A stretch of 64,000 bases of DNA, taken from assembly GCA_033977485.1 (NCBI GenBank), contig CM066988.1, positions 30,686,001 to 30,750,000 of the forward strand, in the 5' to 3' direction. The notes below the pieces were generated by a model that saw only the letters and a program-made list of their open reading frames with translations, made no database searches and was not told where the DNA came from. Each line of letters starts with the position of its first letter. The stretch's first letter is position 1. This stretch comes from Hydrangea macrophylla (taxonomy: Eukaryota; Streptophyta; Magnoliopsida; Cornales; Hydrangeaceae). This document shows positions 1-8,961 of this stretch, piece by piece. Made by a program: the position numbers and the translations under genes.

Positions 1-1
1 T

Positions 2-1033
2 TCTGACTCTGCTAGTTCCATTAACCCCGTAGCCACTCCAACTGAATCAATGGATGATAATCAGAGTGAACATGGTGACAATGTTGTGGTACCAATTGAT
101 GAGGCGCTACGTCCTCTATGCGATCTCATGCAACCAGAACACGCACCTACGCCCTCTTGCATTCAAATCCCACCGCATAATGGCGAATTTCAATTTCGTA
201 ATGCGATGATCCAACTACTTCCCACCTTTCATGGGATGGAGAGTGAGAAGGCATACTTACATGTCACTGATTTCGAGGATGTTTGCAAAACATTCTCGCA
301 AAATTGTCCTAGGGAGGTGACGCATCTAATGTTACTCCCCTTCACCTTGAAGGATAAAGCAAAGGCGTGGCTCCACTCCCTCAAACCTAATTCAATTTTC
401 ACCTGGCATGCGATGAGCGCTGCGTTTCTAAAGAAATTCTATCCTACTCGCATGACCACAGACCTTCAACGTCAAATCAATTCCTATAAACAAAAGAGCA
501 ATGAAACCTTCACTCAAACATGGGAGCGTTTCAAAGATTTGCTTCTCTCGTGCCCACACCATGGGTTTGAGAAATGGCGAACTATCAGTTTCTTTTATCA
601 AGGATTGAATGGTGAAACGAAGAAGTTGGTAGAAACTATGAGTTCCGGACCATTTCTCCGAAAAAACACCGAAGAGGCTGAAGCCCACTTCGAATGGTTG
701 GCCGAATACGCTCATGAATGGTCTAATTCTGACAACGTCTCACGCTCACAGATATCCTGTGTAGAAGAGAAAAGCATATACCAGCTAAATAGTGAAGATC
801 ACCTCATGACTAAATATGAAGAACTAGCAAAGAAAGTAGAAGAGTTAGGCATGAGAGGAGGAAGTTCAAGGCAGCAATTACCAGAAGAACCATGCGGCAC
901 ATGTAATATGTTGGGACATACTACTCAGTATTGTCCTAATATGCCGTATATTCAAGAACAACCCCCCATGGAAATGAATACCATGCAAGGGTATAGGGGG
1001 GCAGGGAATTCCTATAACAACAATAACTCGTAA
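2..1033 (+). CDS. gag: Athila gag (capsid/nucleocapsid), partial at the 5' end
   Basis: The frame is open from base 2 to a TAA at 1031-1033. The ATG at 50 is only the first visible methionine and the true start is probably upstream. The central part has the retrotransposon gag fold signature: a run around FTLKDKAKAWLHSL, then a helix-rich segment around FLKKFYPTRMT and the FTQTWERFKDLLLSCPHHG motif. Near the end is one CX2CX4HX4C zinc knuckle (C-GT-C-NMLG-H-TTQY-C) that would bind genomic RNA. The TAA falls in an asparagine-rich linker, and the same frame continues directly into pol. Gag and pol were therefore one polyprotein, and this stop is either a nonsense mutation or a readthrough point. 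I infer mutation. Confidence 0.88.
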   Translation, partial: SDSASSINPVATPTESMDDNQSEHGDNVVVPIDEALRPLCDLMQPEHAPTPSCIQIPPHNGEFQFRNAMIQLLPTFHGMESEKAYLHVTDFEDVCKTFSQNCPREVTHLMLLPFTLKDKAKAWLHSLKPNSIFTWHAMSAAFLKKFYPTRMTTDLQRQINSYKQKSNETFTQTWERFKDLLLSCPHHGFEKWRTISFFYQGLNGETKKLVETMSSGPFLRKNTEEAEAHFEWLAEYAHEWSNSDNVSRSQISCVEEKSIYQLNSEDHLMTKYEELAKKVEELGMRGGSSRQQLPEEPCGTCNMLGHTTQYCPNMPYIQEQPPMEMNTMQGYRGAGNSYNNNNS

Positions 1034-4000
1034 AACAATAACAATCATTGGAATCACCCTGGTTTTGATTGGAAAAATGATGCTGGGACACAAAATCAAC
1101 ATCAACAACAACAGCCCTATAACAATAACCAATATCAAGGGCAATACAATAGGCAGTCCCAGCCATACAATCTAAATAGATTTAATAATTATAACCAAGT
1201 GCAACCCTCTAATAATCAACATTCTAATGTGTACGTGCCACCGCACAAAAAAGTGCAAGAGGAAGATCCTCTCTCTAATGTCAATCTAACTCAACAATTA
1301 ATTCAAATGATGAGTAAAATGTCTGCGACATTAGATAGAATGGATGCACGTCAAGAGGGATCGGGCGGAACATTTCCTGCCCAACCACTTCAAAACCCTA
1401 AGGGATTCAATAACGGTCCCCCAAATCACGAACAATCAAAAGCCGTGACGACTCTGAGAAGCGGCAAGATTATAGGGAAAAATATGCCTACCTCTACCCC
1501 CGAAGAGTATGAGGAGGACGAAGTGGTCAATACAAATAAACCTTCTACTCAAGAAGAGGAGCCCACTACTAGTAAAGAACCATTAGAAACGAATACTGAA
1601 GCTCCTAAAGAAGTGGAAGAAGTTGAGAGAAGGCCTGGAAAGGAACCTATTAATGATGAAGTACCAAAATGCCCTTTTCCCGCGCCTTATCCTCAAAGGT
1701 TAAGGAAACCCAAAAATGAGGCAAAGAATCAGGAGTTCTTGGAACTAATCAAACAAGTTAAAATCAATCTCCCACTCCTTGATGCTATAAAAGAAGTGCC
1801 GGCCTACGCTAAGTATCTCAAAGACTTATGTACGGTCAAAAAGAGGCAAAGTGTGAAGAAACACGCTTACGTCGCTTGCCAAGCAAGTGCAATTATCCAA
1901 AATGAATTGCCTCCTAAACTCAAAGACCCTGGCACTCCCACTGTCTCATGTCAAATTGGGAATCAAAAGATAGACAACGCACTCCTCGACTTAGGAGCTA
2001 GCGTAAACCTTCTGCCATACTCGGTTTATAAACAACTAGGGTTAGGTGAATACAAACCCACCCGAGTTGCATTGCAATTGGCAGGGTTTGTTAAATACCC
2101 AAGAGGAGTTCTGGAAGACGCCCTTGTTCAAATAGACTCATTTGTCTTCCCGGTCGATTTTGTCATCTTAGACACCAAACCTGTGTCCAACCCAGACTCA
2201 CAAATCCCGGTCATTTTTGGACGTCCGTTCCTAAACACAATCGATGCCACAATAAAAGTGAGAAGTGGCATAATGACCATTGTATTCGGGAATATGACTT
2301 TAAATGTCAAAATTTTCTCAAATCCCCGACCTGAAGAATACGATGATGAGGAGGAAGTGAATTACATCGACACGGTCATAGAAGATGAGGCCGATTTCAT
2401 TGATTACAAAGATCCTGTGGAGGTAGTAGTGTCACAATTTGATGCTATCTATCAACCTAAAGAGTCTACTCCATTGGATGCTGCTTTAAATCACACCTGC
2501 CTCATGTTGGATACATTAGAGGAGGATAAAGCTGAATGCATGTGGGTAACACCATATGAACCACTGCCTCCTAAAACGAAGCTAGTTATGCCCTCGAACA
2601 TGCAGTTTCCCGAATTGGAATTAAAGGAGCTTCCAAAAGAGCTCAAATACACTTTCCTAGGGACTGAGAAAACTTATCCTGTCATAATCTCATCTACTTT
2701 AAACTCTGAACAAGAGGATAGGTTAATCGAGGTGTTAAAACAACATAAGGGAGCATTAGGATGGACTATTGCCGACCTCAAAGGCATAAGCCCATCTGTG
2801 TGCACCCATAAGATATATTTGGAGGAAGACGCGAAACCTTCGCGACAAATGCAAAGGCGTCTAAATCCCAACATGCAAGAAGTAGTCAAAAAGGAAGTTT
2901 TAAAACTACTTGATGTTGGGATCATATATCCAATATCTGACAGTCCTTGGGTTAGTCCAACCCAGGTAGTGCCAAAGAAGGCAGGCATAACGGTTATACC
3001 GAATAAAGATGGTGAATTAGTATCAACACGCATTCCCACTGGATGGAGGATGTGTATTGATTACCGAAAACTAAACACCGTGATCCGAAAAGACCATTTT
3101 CCCTTACCTTTCATGGATCAAATGCTAGAACGAGTAGCGGGTCATAAGTACTACTGCTTCTTGGATGGATGCAATGGGTATAACCAAATTGAAATCGCTC
3201 CTGAAGATCAGGAGAAGACTACGTTCACGTGTCCATTCGGTACTTTCGCTTACTGTCGTATGTCATTTGGCTTATGCAATGCACCTGCTACCTTTCAGCG
3301 GTGCATGTTAAGCATCTTCAGCGACATGGTAGAACAAATACTCGAAGTCTTTATGGACGATTTTTCTGAGTTTGGCCATAGTTTCAAAAATTGCTTAAAC
3401 AATCTTGAACGTGTGCTAGCAAGATGCGAGGACAAACACCTAGTATTAAATTGGGAAAAGTGTCACTTCATGGTTACCAAGGGAATTGTCCTCGGCCACA
3501 TCATTTCTGATAAAGGTATCCAGGTTGATAAAGCTAAAATCGATATAATCTCAAATTTACCTGTCCCTCGTACAGTCAAAGACATTCGATCTTTTCTGGG
3601 GCATGCGGGATTTTATCGTCGCTTTATCCAAAATTTTAGTGCAATTTCTCGACCATTGTGCCAACTGTTAGTCAAAGACGCACCTTTCGAGTGGTCAGAT
3701 AACTTTCAAACATCTTTTGATGCACTAAAGGAACACCTTACCTCCACACCAATAATACAGGCACCTGACTGGGGTTTGCCATTTGAGTTAATGTGCGACG
3801 CTAGTGACTACGCCATAGGCGCAGTGCTAGGGCAAAGGAAGGAGAATAAGTCTCATGTGATATACTATGCCAGTCGGACATTAAACGAAGCTCAAATGAA
3901 TTATACAACTATTGAGAAAGAGCTCCTGGCGATAGTCTTCGCGTTGGATAAATTCAGGTCATATCTGATAGGGTCTCCAATCGTCTGTTTTACGGACCAT

Positions 4001-5514
4001 TCGGCCCTCAAGTACCTGCTATCTAAAAAATATGCGAAACAAAGGCTCATCCGTTGGATACTCCTACTCCAAGAATTCGATATAACGATTAAAGATAAAA
4101 AGGGAGTAGAGAATGTGGTCGCTGACCATTTATCTCGGTTAACTTTTGTTGACAACACTGAACCCACACCGATAAAAGACGAATTCCCAGATGAGCAGCT
4201 GATGACTGTTTCGGGTTTGCCCTGGTACACTGATATAGTAAATTATCTGGCCACGGGAGAAACCCCAAGTCATTGGTCCAAACCAGATAGGAAGCGGTTC
4301 CTCTCTTTCGCACGTCATTTCTTCTTCGATGACCCGTACTTATTCAAGTATTGTGCTGATCAGGTCATCAGACGTTGCATCCCTAATGAGGATATAACCG
4401 TAATTTTAGCCTCCTGCCACTCTGAAGCGTGTGGTGGCCATTTTTCTTCTCAAAAGACCGCACAAAAAGTCTTACATAGCGGATTTTATTGGCCCACCAT
4501 ATTCAAGGACGCTTATGCTTTCTGCAAAACGTGCCAACGCTGTCAACAGCTTGGTACAATCTCAAAAAGGAACTCCATGCCCTTAACCCCTATTATCACG
4601 ATTGAAATATTCGATTGTTGGGGCATAGATTTCATGGGCCCGTTCCCTAAATCTAATAATCGTGAATACATACTCCTAGCTGTGGAGTATGTGTCAAAAT
4701 GGGTGGAAGCACTATCATCAAGACGCAATGACCACAAAACAGTGATGTCCTTTCTTAAGGAACACATTCTATCGCGTTTTGGAACCCCAAAAGCCCTAAT
4801 AAGTGACCAAGGCAAGCATTTCTGCAATAGGCCTTTGGAGTCACTCCTCAAGAAATATGGGGTCAATCACAAAATTGCTCTCGCCTATACCATCTACAAA
4901 CAAACGGGCAAGCAGAGTTGGCTAACCGAGAAATTAAGCATATTCTTGAAAAGACGGTTAGTTTCAACAGGAAGGATAGGGCTTACAAACTGACTGATGC
5001 ATTATGGGCCTACCGCACGGCTTTCAAAACGAATCTGGGAATGTCTCCGTATAGGCTAGTTTACGGAAAAGCATGTCATCTCCCTGTAGAAATTGAACAC
5101 AAAGCTTATTGGGCAACACGCTCATTGAACTTTGATATTAAAGAGGGAGGGCATCTTCAAAAACTCCAATTGGCTGAATTGGAAGAAATACGTCGAGACG
5201 CATACGACAATGCTCGATTACATAAGGAAAGGTTGAAGGCTCGCCACGATAGAATAATTTATCGTAAATCATTCGAGTCGGGGCAGAAAGTCTTGCTGTA
5301 TGACTCTCGCCTCCACCTTTTCCTAGGCAAACTCCAATCTCGGTGGACATGACCGTTCATAGTCAAATCTGTCTTTCCACATGGGGCGGTCGAGCTGATA
5401 AACCCCAAGAACGATGCAGTTTTCAAGGTCAATGGCCAAAGGCTAAAACCATTCCTAGAAAATTTCCAAACAGAGGCTGAGTTCATCCAACTGGATGAAC
5501 CCAACTACTCTTGA
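1034..5514 (+). pseudogene. pol: Athila pol: protease, reverse transcriptase, RNase H, integrase (broken)
   Basis: The polyprotein would be cut into the enzymes that copy and integrate the element. The aspartic protease has the Athila-style motif LLDLGASVNLLP (about 1990-2020). The reverse transcriptase runs from about 3040 to 3520 with catalytic FMDD at about 3350. RNase H has the DASDYAIGAVLG motif near 3795 and ends near ADHLSRL at 4120-4140. Integrase has an HHCC zinc domain at 4410-4550 and the first acidic residues in WGIDFMGPF and ISDQGKHF. At about 4890-4918, just after that second acidic residue, the frame slips. The rest continues in another frame from 4918 and has a TGA at 5350-5352 before its natural end at 5512-5514. 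Reverse transcriptase and RNase H look intact, but the integrase is split, so this copy should not integrate on its own. Confidence 0.9.
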
Positions 5515-5662
5515 TCTCAAACGTTAAGCGTTTCTTCACGTTGTTGTTGTATATCTTTACTTTTGATGTTTTTCAATCTTTAATTCTTTTTATATTTCTT
5601 TACAAGTGATTTTGTTTATAATCTGCTGTTTCATATTATCTCTCCTATGCAAGCGTTCCAAG

Positions 5663-6211
5663 ATGAGAGATGATGATATCCATTCTATAGGGTCATGGGT
5701 TGATTCTGAATACCAGAACCCACCTTGGACTGCTGATGAGATAGCATTCTACTTATCTCATTACCAAGGACCAGGAGCTGATGATGTGGTGGACCTGACC
5801 TATGGATACATCCCTTATGATCCTGCTTTCCTCCAGATTAACCCCTTTGAGCATATGGACCTTTCTGGATAAGAAGGAGAGCCTGAAGGGTACGCTGTTG
5901 GAGAAGTGGATGACGCACTATTGGCGCAATGGGAAAATGATTCTATGTGGGAGCCATGGGAAGAAGAGGACCTCCAAGATGTGGTGCCCGAACGCCACAA
6001 CGCTTTTGTCACCTTTGTTGATGACTTCCTTGTCATCGCAGTGGTTCCTTACATTTATGTGCACCTGAGCTATTTGCTGTTTCGGCTTCAGTGCCCACTT
6101 CCTGCTAGTGCACATGGGTGTCTCATGCCAATAGTGAGGTTAATTCGTTGTCACTTGTCTTTCTCTTGTTTTCTTTATTTAGTTTTTTCTTTCTGTTGTC
6201 GTTTCTTTTAG
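5663..6211 (+). pseudogene. Small acidic Athila ORF after pol, interrupted by one stop
   Basis: The ATG at 5663 lies nine bases after a pyrimidine-rich run ending in AAG (about 5615-5653), which looks like a splice acceptor. The first 69 codons are rich in Asp, Glu, Trp and Tyr. A TAA at 5870-5872 stops the frame, but the same frame continues with an equally acidic, Trp-rich stretch (around 5906-6000) and then a hydrophobic segment. Composition stays coherent across the stop, so I infer a nonsense mutation in a formerly longer frame. A GT near 6135 could be a donor joining the next unit. No family is recognised. Confidence 0.45.
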
Positions 6212-6276
6212 TTCTTATTTAATTCTTTTTCCTTTTGTTGTTTTCATTTGGTTTTTCCTTTGTCAGGATTGTCACT

Positions 6277-6591
6277 ATGCATCCACCGGTACCACCGTTC
6301 TTCTTGCCCCATCAACTTTTTCATGGCTTTGGACCATACATAAGGTCCCCAGACACTCCATTGCAAGAGGAAAGTCCGTTGCACAATTCTACTCCGTTAT
6401 CCGTGTCTCCAATGGGATCACCTCTTGCATGGGCTTTCAATTCCTTAGAGAGTTCAGACTCGCTCGATGATGTCCTGGCTGCTTTCCGACTGTTCTGGGA
6501 AAGGGAATCATCCTGTTTGGACTCCACATGTGAAGATTTAGCGAGGAATGAAGCAATGGTGGAAGAAGGAATCTTCTTGCTAGATGATTAG
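6277..6591 (+). CDS. Small ORF of 104 codons in the Athila 3' region, unknown function
   Basis: The ATG at 6277 lies ten bases after a strong acceptor (pyrimidine run ending TTTGTCAG at 6266). The product begins MHPPVPPFFLPHQLF, is rich in Pro, Ser and acidic residues, and has a helix-prone second half. It has no zinc finger, membrane segment or recognisable domain. It may be an exon of a spliced 3' product rather than a separate gene. The acceptor position suggests that splicing removes upstream sequence to place this frame first, but I cannot confirm the transcript. Confidence 0.4.
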   Translation: MHPPVPPFFLPHQLFHGFGPYIRSPDTPLQEESPLHNSTPLSVSPMGSPLAWAFNSLESSDSLDDVLAAFRLFWERESSCLDSTCEDLARNEAMVEEGIFLLDD

Positions 6592-6922
6592 TGTCCCATT
6601 TCAATTGTGTTTTGTCTTTTCATCAGTATTTTAGCAATTGTAGTGTAATCCTAGACAATAATATTATTAGTTCCAGTTTTATTTTCGTTTTCTTTAGTTA
6701 AATAAGGCCTTAAATACCAGTTGGGGCCAATAATTTTGCAATATGGATGCTATTATAAAGTTTTATTTCTATAAAATTGCAATTTTCTATTATGAGGATG
6801 AGTTATTGGCTTACATGTCCTATCAAAGTTTTGTTTATCATTTTTACTGTATGTCCATAATAACTTAAATAAGTGGGGGTACTTAATTCTTCCATTCTGT
6901 GAAGTTTTGGAAAATCTAGGTT
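6592..6922. other. Non-coding, AT-rich spacer inside the Athila element
   Basis: This spacer holds no supported reading frame. It contains AATAATATTATTAG and AATAAGG runs that could serve as polyadenylation signals for the small ORFs upstream. It leads directly into the palindrome cluster and the internal TATA box. Confidence 0.4.
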
Positions 6923-7029
6923 CGATCAATCGAAAGTTTCTCAATCGATCGAACGTATCACCTTTTCGAGCGCTTGAAACATCTCAATCGATCGAATTTT
7001 CGATCGCTCGAACACATCTCGATCGATCG
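6923..7029. repeat. Palindrome cluster A: six CGATCGATCG-type units upstream of the internal TATA
   Basis: Six 14-bp palindromic units (consensus TTCGATCGATCGAA) have 10-bp cores at 6923, 6942, 6967, 6985, 7001 and 7020. Centre-to-centre spacing is 19, 25, 18, 16 and 19 bp. The spacers between the 14-mers are short (5, 11, 4, 2, 5 bases) and unrelated in sequence to those in the other clusters. The last core ends eight bases before the TATA motif. Confidence 0.9.
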
Positions 7030-7036
7030 AGAGTTG

Positions 7037-7044
7037 TATTTAAA
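7037..7044 (+). promoter_or_regulatory. Probable internal TATA box (TATTTAAA) for the Athila 3' ORF
   Basis: TATTTAAA sits directly after palindrome cluster A. It is followed by a C/T-rich, leader-like stretch with no upstream ATG close to its start, and then by a well-formed intron. Spacing would put a transcription start near 7068-7075. Both other TATA boxes assigned to retroelements in this window are also preceded by such a cluster, which supports the call. The evidence is positional only. Confidence 0.5.
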
Positions 7045-7229
7045 CGAGGCTTCCAGCGTACACTTCATCTGTTCTTTTCATCTTCTCCTCCCTACGAGCG
7101 ATCGGCGACAGTGCGACGTGGGGCGATTCTCACACCCCTCCCCACCACCACACCATTTCTGAGGACTCCCGGTCTAACCTCGTCATCACCACTCTCACCC
7201 TCATCCTCCTCTCGACGATTTCACCCAAG

Positions 7230-7541
7230 GTAAGATCCCGAGCCACCCCCTCTTTCCATTTTCTTGTTCGAATATTAATGGGGGTGCCCCCTATTAGTCG
7301 TTTGACCATTCTCTTTTTAGTCTTGACCTTGTTTCATTGTTCTCTTTGCTCTTCTGTTCTTGTTTATCGTTACTGCCGCATCTCTGTGCTCGATCGATCG
7401 AGCAGGTTCGAGCGATCGCAGATTCGCATAGTTCGATCGATCGAGAAATGTTCGATCGCTCGAACTATGACAGTGGCAGTTTTCTATTTTCCTTTTAGTT
7501 TTCTGTTTTCATTGACCGTTTCTTTTCCTTTTTCATTTCAG
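7230..7541 (+). other. Probable leader intron of the Athila 3' ORF
   Basis: The donor AAG|GTAAGA at 7227-7235 is close to the plant consensus. The acceptor is a long pyrimidine run ending TTTCATTTCAG at 7541. Ten bases of exon precede the ATG at 7552. The 312 bp length is normal for a plant intron. The intron carries palindrome cluster G (7391-7462). Confidence 0.6.
7391..7462. repeat. Palindrome cluster G: four units inside the leader intron
   Basis: CGATCGATCG-type cores lie at 7391, 7409, 7434 and 7453, with centre spacing 18, 25 and 19 bp. The grammar of close pairs separated by 25 bp is the same as in clusters A to F. The cluster is about 350 bp downstream of the internal TATA box. Confidence 0.85.
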
Positions 7542-7551
7542 GATCCTCGCA

Positions 7552-8961
7552 ATGAACCCTATTATAGGGTATCACAGGGAGAAGCCTTTTGACCTAGCCA
7601 TTCCTGACCCGGTCCCACATCATGGCTTCCGGAATACTCCCGATCGCCAGTGGTTCACACGCTACTTCCAGTCCAGGAAGGTCATGATAGAGCGACCACT
7701 TGAGACGGCATGGCTCACTACTCCCTGGTATCTCGCCCGCATCCGAGCCATGCCACATTGGTACGATTTGCTCTCTCAGGCAAAGAGAGTGAATCTTTCA
7801 TGGATCCGCGCAGCTTGTGCGACGATGATTCGAGATCCCGATGTCGCATTCACACTACGATCATTCTTCCACGGCCGAGAGACTGTGTTTAGTCCTGCCA
7901 CCGTCTCTGCTGCTCTAGGACTCCCGAAGGTGCCCGACTGTGTATGCCCGCACCGTGCTGGCACGCAAGTGCTCTCATCCACTGCTGTCATCCGAGAGCT
8001 TACCGGGGGTGCATTACCGAGCTGGGATGGTACGGCCCTTATTGCTGACGTTTATTTGACTGATAATTATTATATGCTCCACCTTGCTCTGAACAACTGC
8101 CTATTGGTGACCTCCTACCGGGAGAAGATTGCTGCCTGGTATGCACACGTGTTTTATGCCATAGGGACGGGGTTACCAGTCTGTTTGCCTCGCCTACATA
8201 TTGACTTCATGAGGCACCCCACGCGCTACATTGCTGCCAAGAAGCACCTGAAAGGTGCTTGGGCCATTCACCGGGTGATTGAGCAAGCTGGCCTCCTTCC
8301 CTTACCTGATGATGCGACTTCTCAGGCTCGCAGTCGATTTGGCGAGACAGCTTCTCGTCGATCAGATGCTCAGCAGAGGAAAAGAAAGGGTAAAGGGAAG
8401 GCGAAAGTTGGAGAGAAGAGGAGGAGGGCTGATGGCACCGATACAGAGGGTGCAGCTTCAGGGACGCCGACCGAGGCTGAAGAGCTTGATTCTGATGATG
8501 AGGTTGTTCCTCTGGTGGAGGTTGCACAGTTTGAGCTGAGACAACGATCTCAGGCTCAAACTCAGGCCCAGGGAGAGTCTTCGTCATCCGTACCTCTCCC
8601 GACGGTTCATGAGTTATTACTGGAGGAGAGAGAGGCTCGGATCAGACTTGAGGGCCGGGTGGCCCACATGACGACATTGCTTGAGGCTATCTTGATTCAG
8701 CTTGGGGTTGATCAGTCCTTACATACACCTCCACCTCACGCTACTCCGGCTACCACTACTCCCCCTACTGCCCATCCTACTGCCGATCCATCCACAGTTG
8801 ATACCCCACCGCCACCTGCTGCTCCTGCTGCACCATCGTCCTCAGTGGCACCACCGTCCTCAGTGGCACCACCTTCTGTGGAGCCCCCACTTCCACCACC
8901 TCTGGTTATGACTGAGAGTGACCCGGCGACGGCTCGTACTGTTGTTGAGGGGTGGAGTTGA
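7552..8961 (+). CDS. Athila 3' ORF: nuclear, coiled-coil, proline-rich protein of the plant-transposon-protein type
   Basis: An uninterrupted frame of 469 codons. Residues 1 to about 240 form a globular domain with the patterns RSFFHGRETVFSPATVSAALGLP and YMLHLALNNCLL. These resemble the putative-plant-transposon-protein/Athila ORF1 domain found next to plant gypsy elements. Then follow a basic cluster at about 274-292 (RKRKGKGKAKVGEKRRR) that looks like a nuclear localisation signal, an acidic stretch, a predicted coiled coil at about 352-385 (ELLLEEREARIRLEGRV), and a Pro/Thr/Ser-rich tail with a short repeat. No signal peptide or membrane helix is visible, so it does not look like an envelope glycoprotein although it occupies the env position. 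The start follows a good splice acceptor by ten bases. Its molecular function is unknown. Confidence 0.75.
   Translation: MNPIIGYHREKPFDLAIPDPVPHHGFRNTPDRQWFTRYFQSRKVMIERPLETAWLTTPWYLARIRAMPHWYDLLSQAKRVNLSWIRAACATMIRDPDVAFTLRSFFHGRETVFSPATVSAALGLPKVPDCVCPHRAGTQVLSSTAVIRELTGGALPSWDGTALIADVYLTDNYYMLHLALNNCLLVTSYREKIAAWYAHVFYAIGTGLPVCLPRLHIDFMRHPTRYIAAKKHLKGAWAIHRVIEQAGLLPLPDDATSQARSRFGETASRRSDAQQRKRKGKGKAKVGEKRRRADGTDTEGAASGTPTEAEELDSDDEVVPLVEVAQFELRQRSQAQTQAQGESSSSVPLPTVHELLLEEREARIRLEGRVAHMTTLLEAILIQLGVDQSLHTPPPHATPATTTPPTAHPTADPSTVDTPPPPAAPAAPSSSVAPPSSVAPPSVEPPLPPPLVMTESDPATARTVVEGWS

Noticed and set aside
1199..4993. Separate start for pol at 1199
   Set aside because: The codon there is GTG and the frame is open from 1034, so no independent start is needed.
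7552..8961. Calling the Athila 3' ORF an envelope gene
   Set aside because: It has no signal peptide, membrane helix or furin-like site. A nuclear signal and coiled coil point elsewhere.
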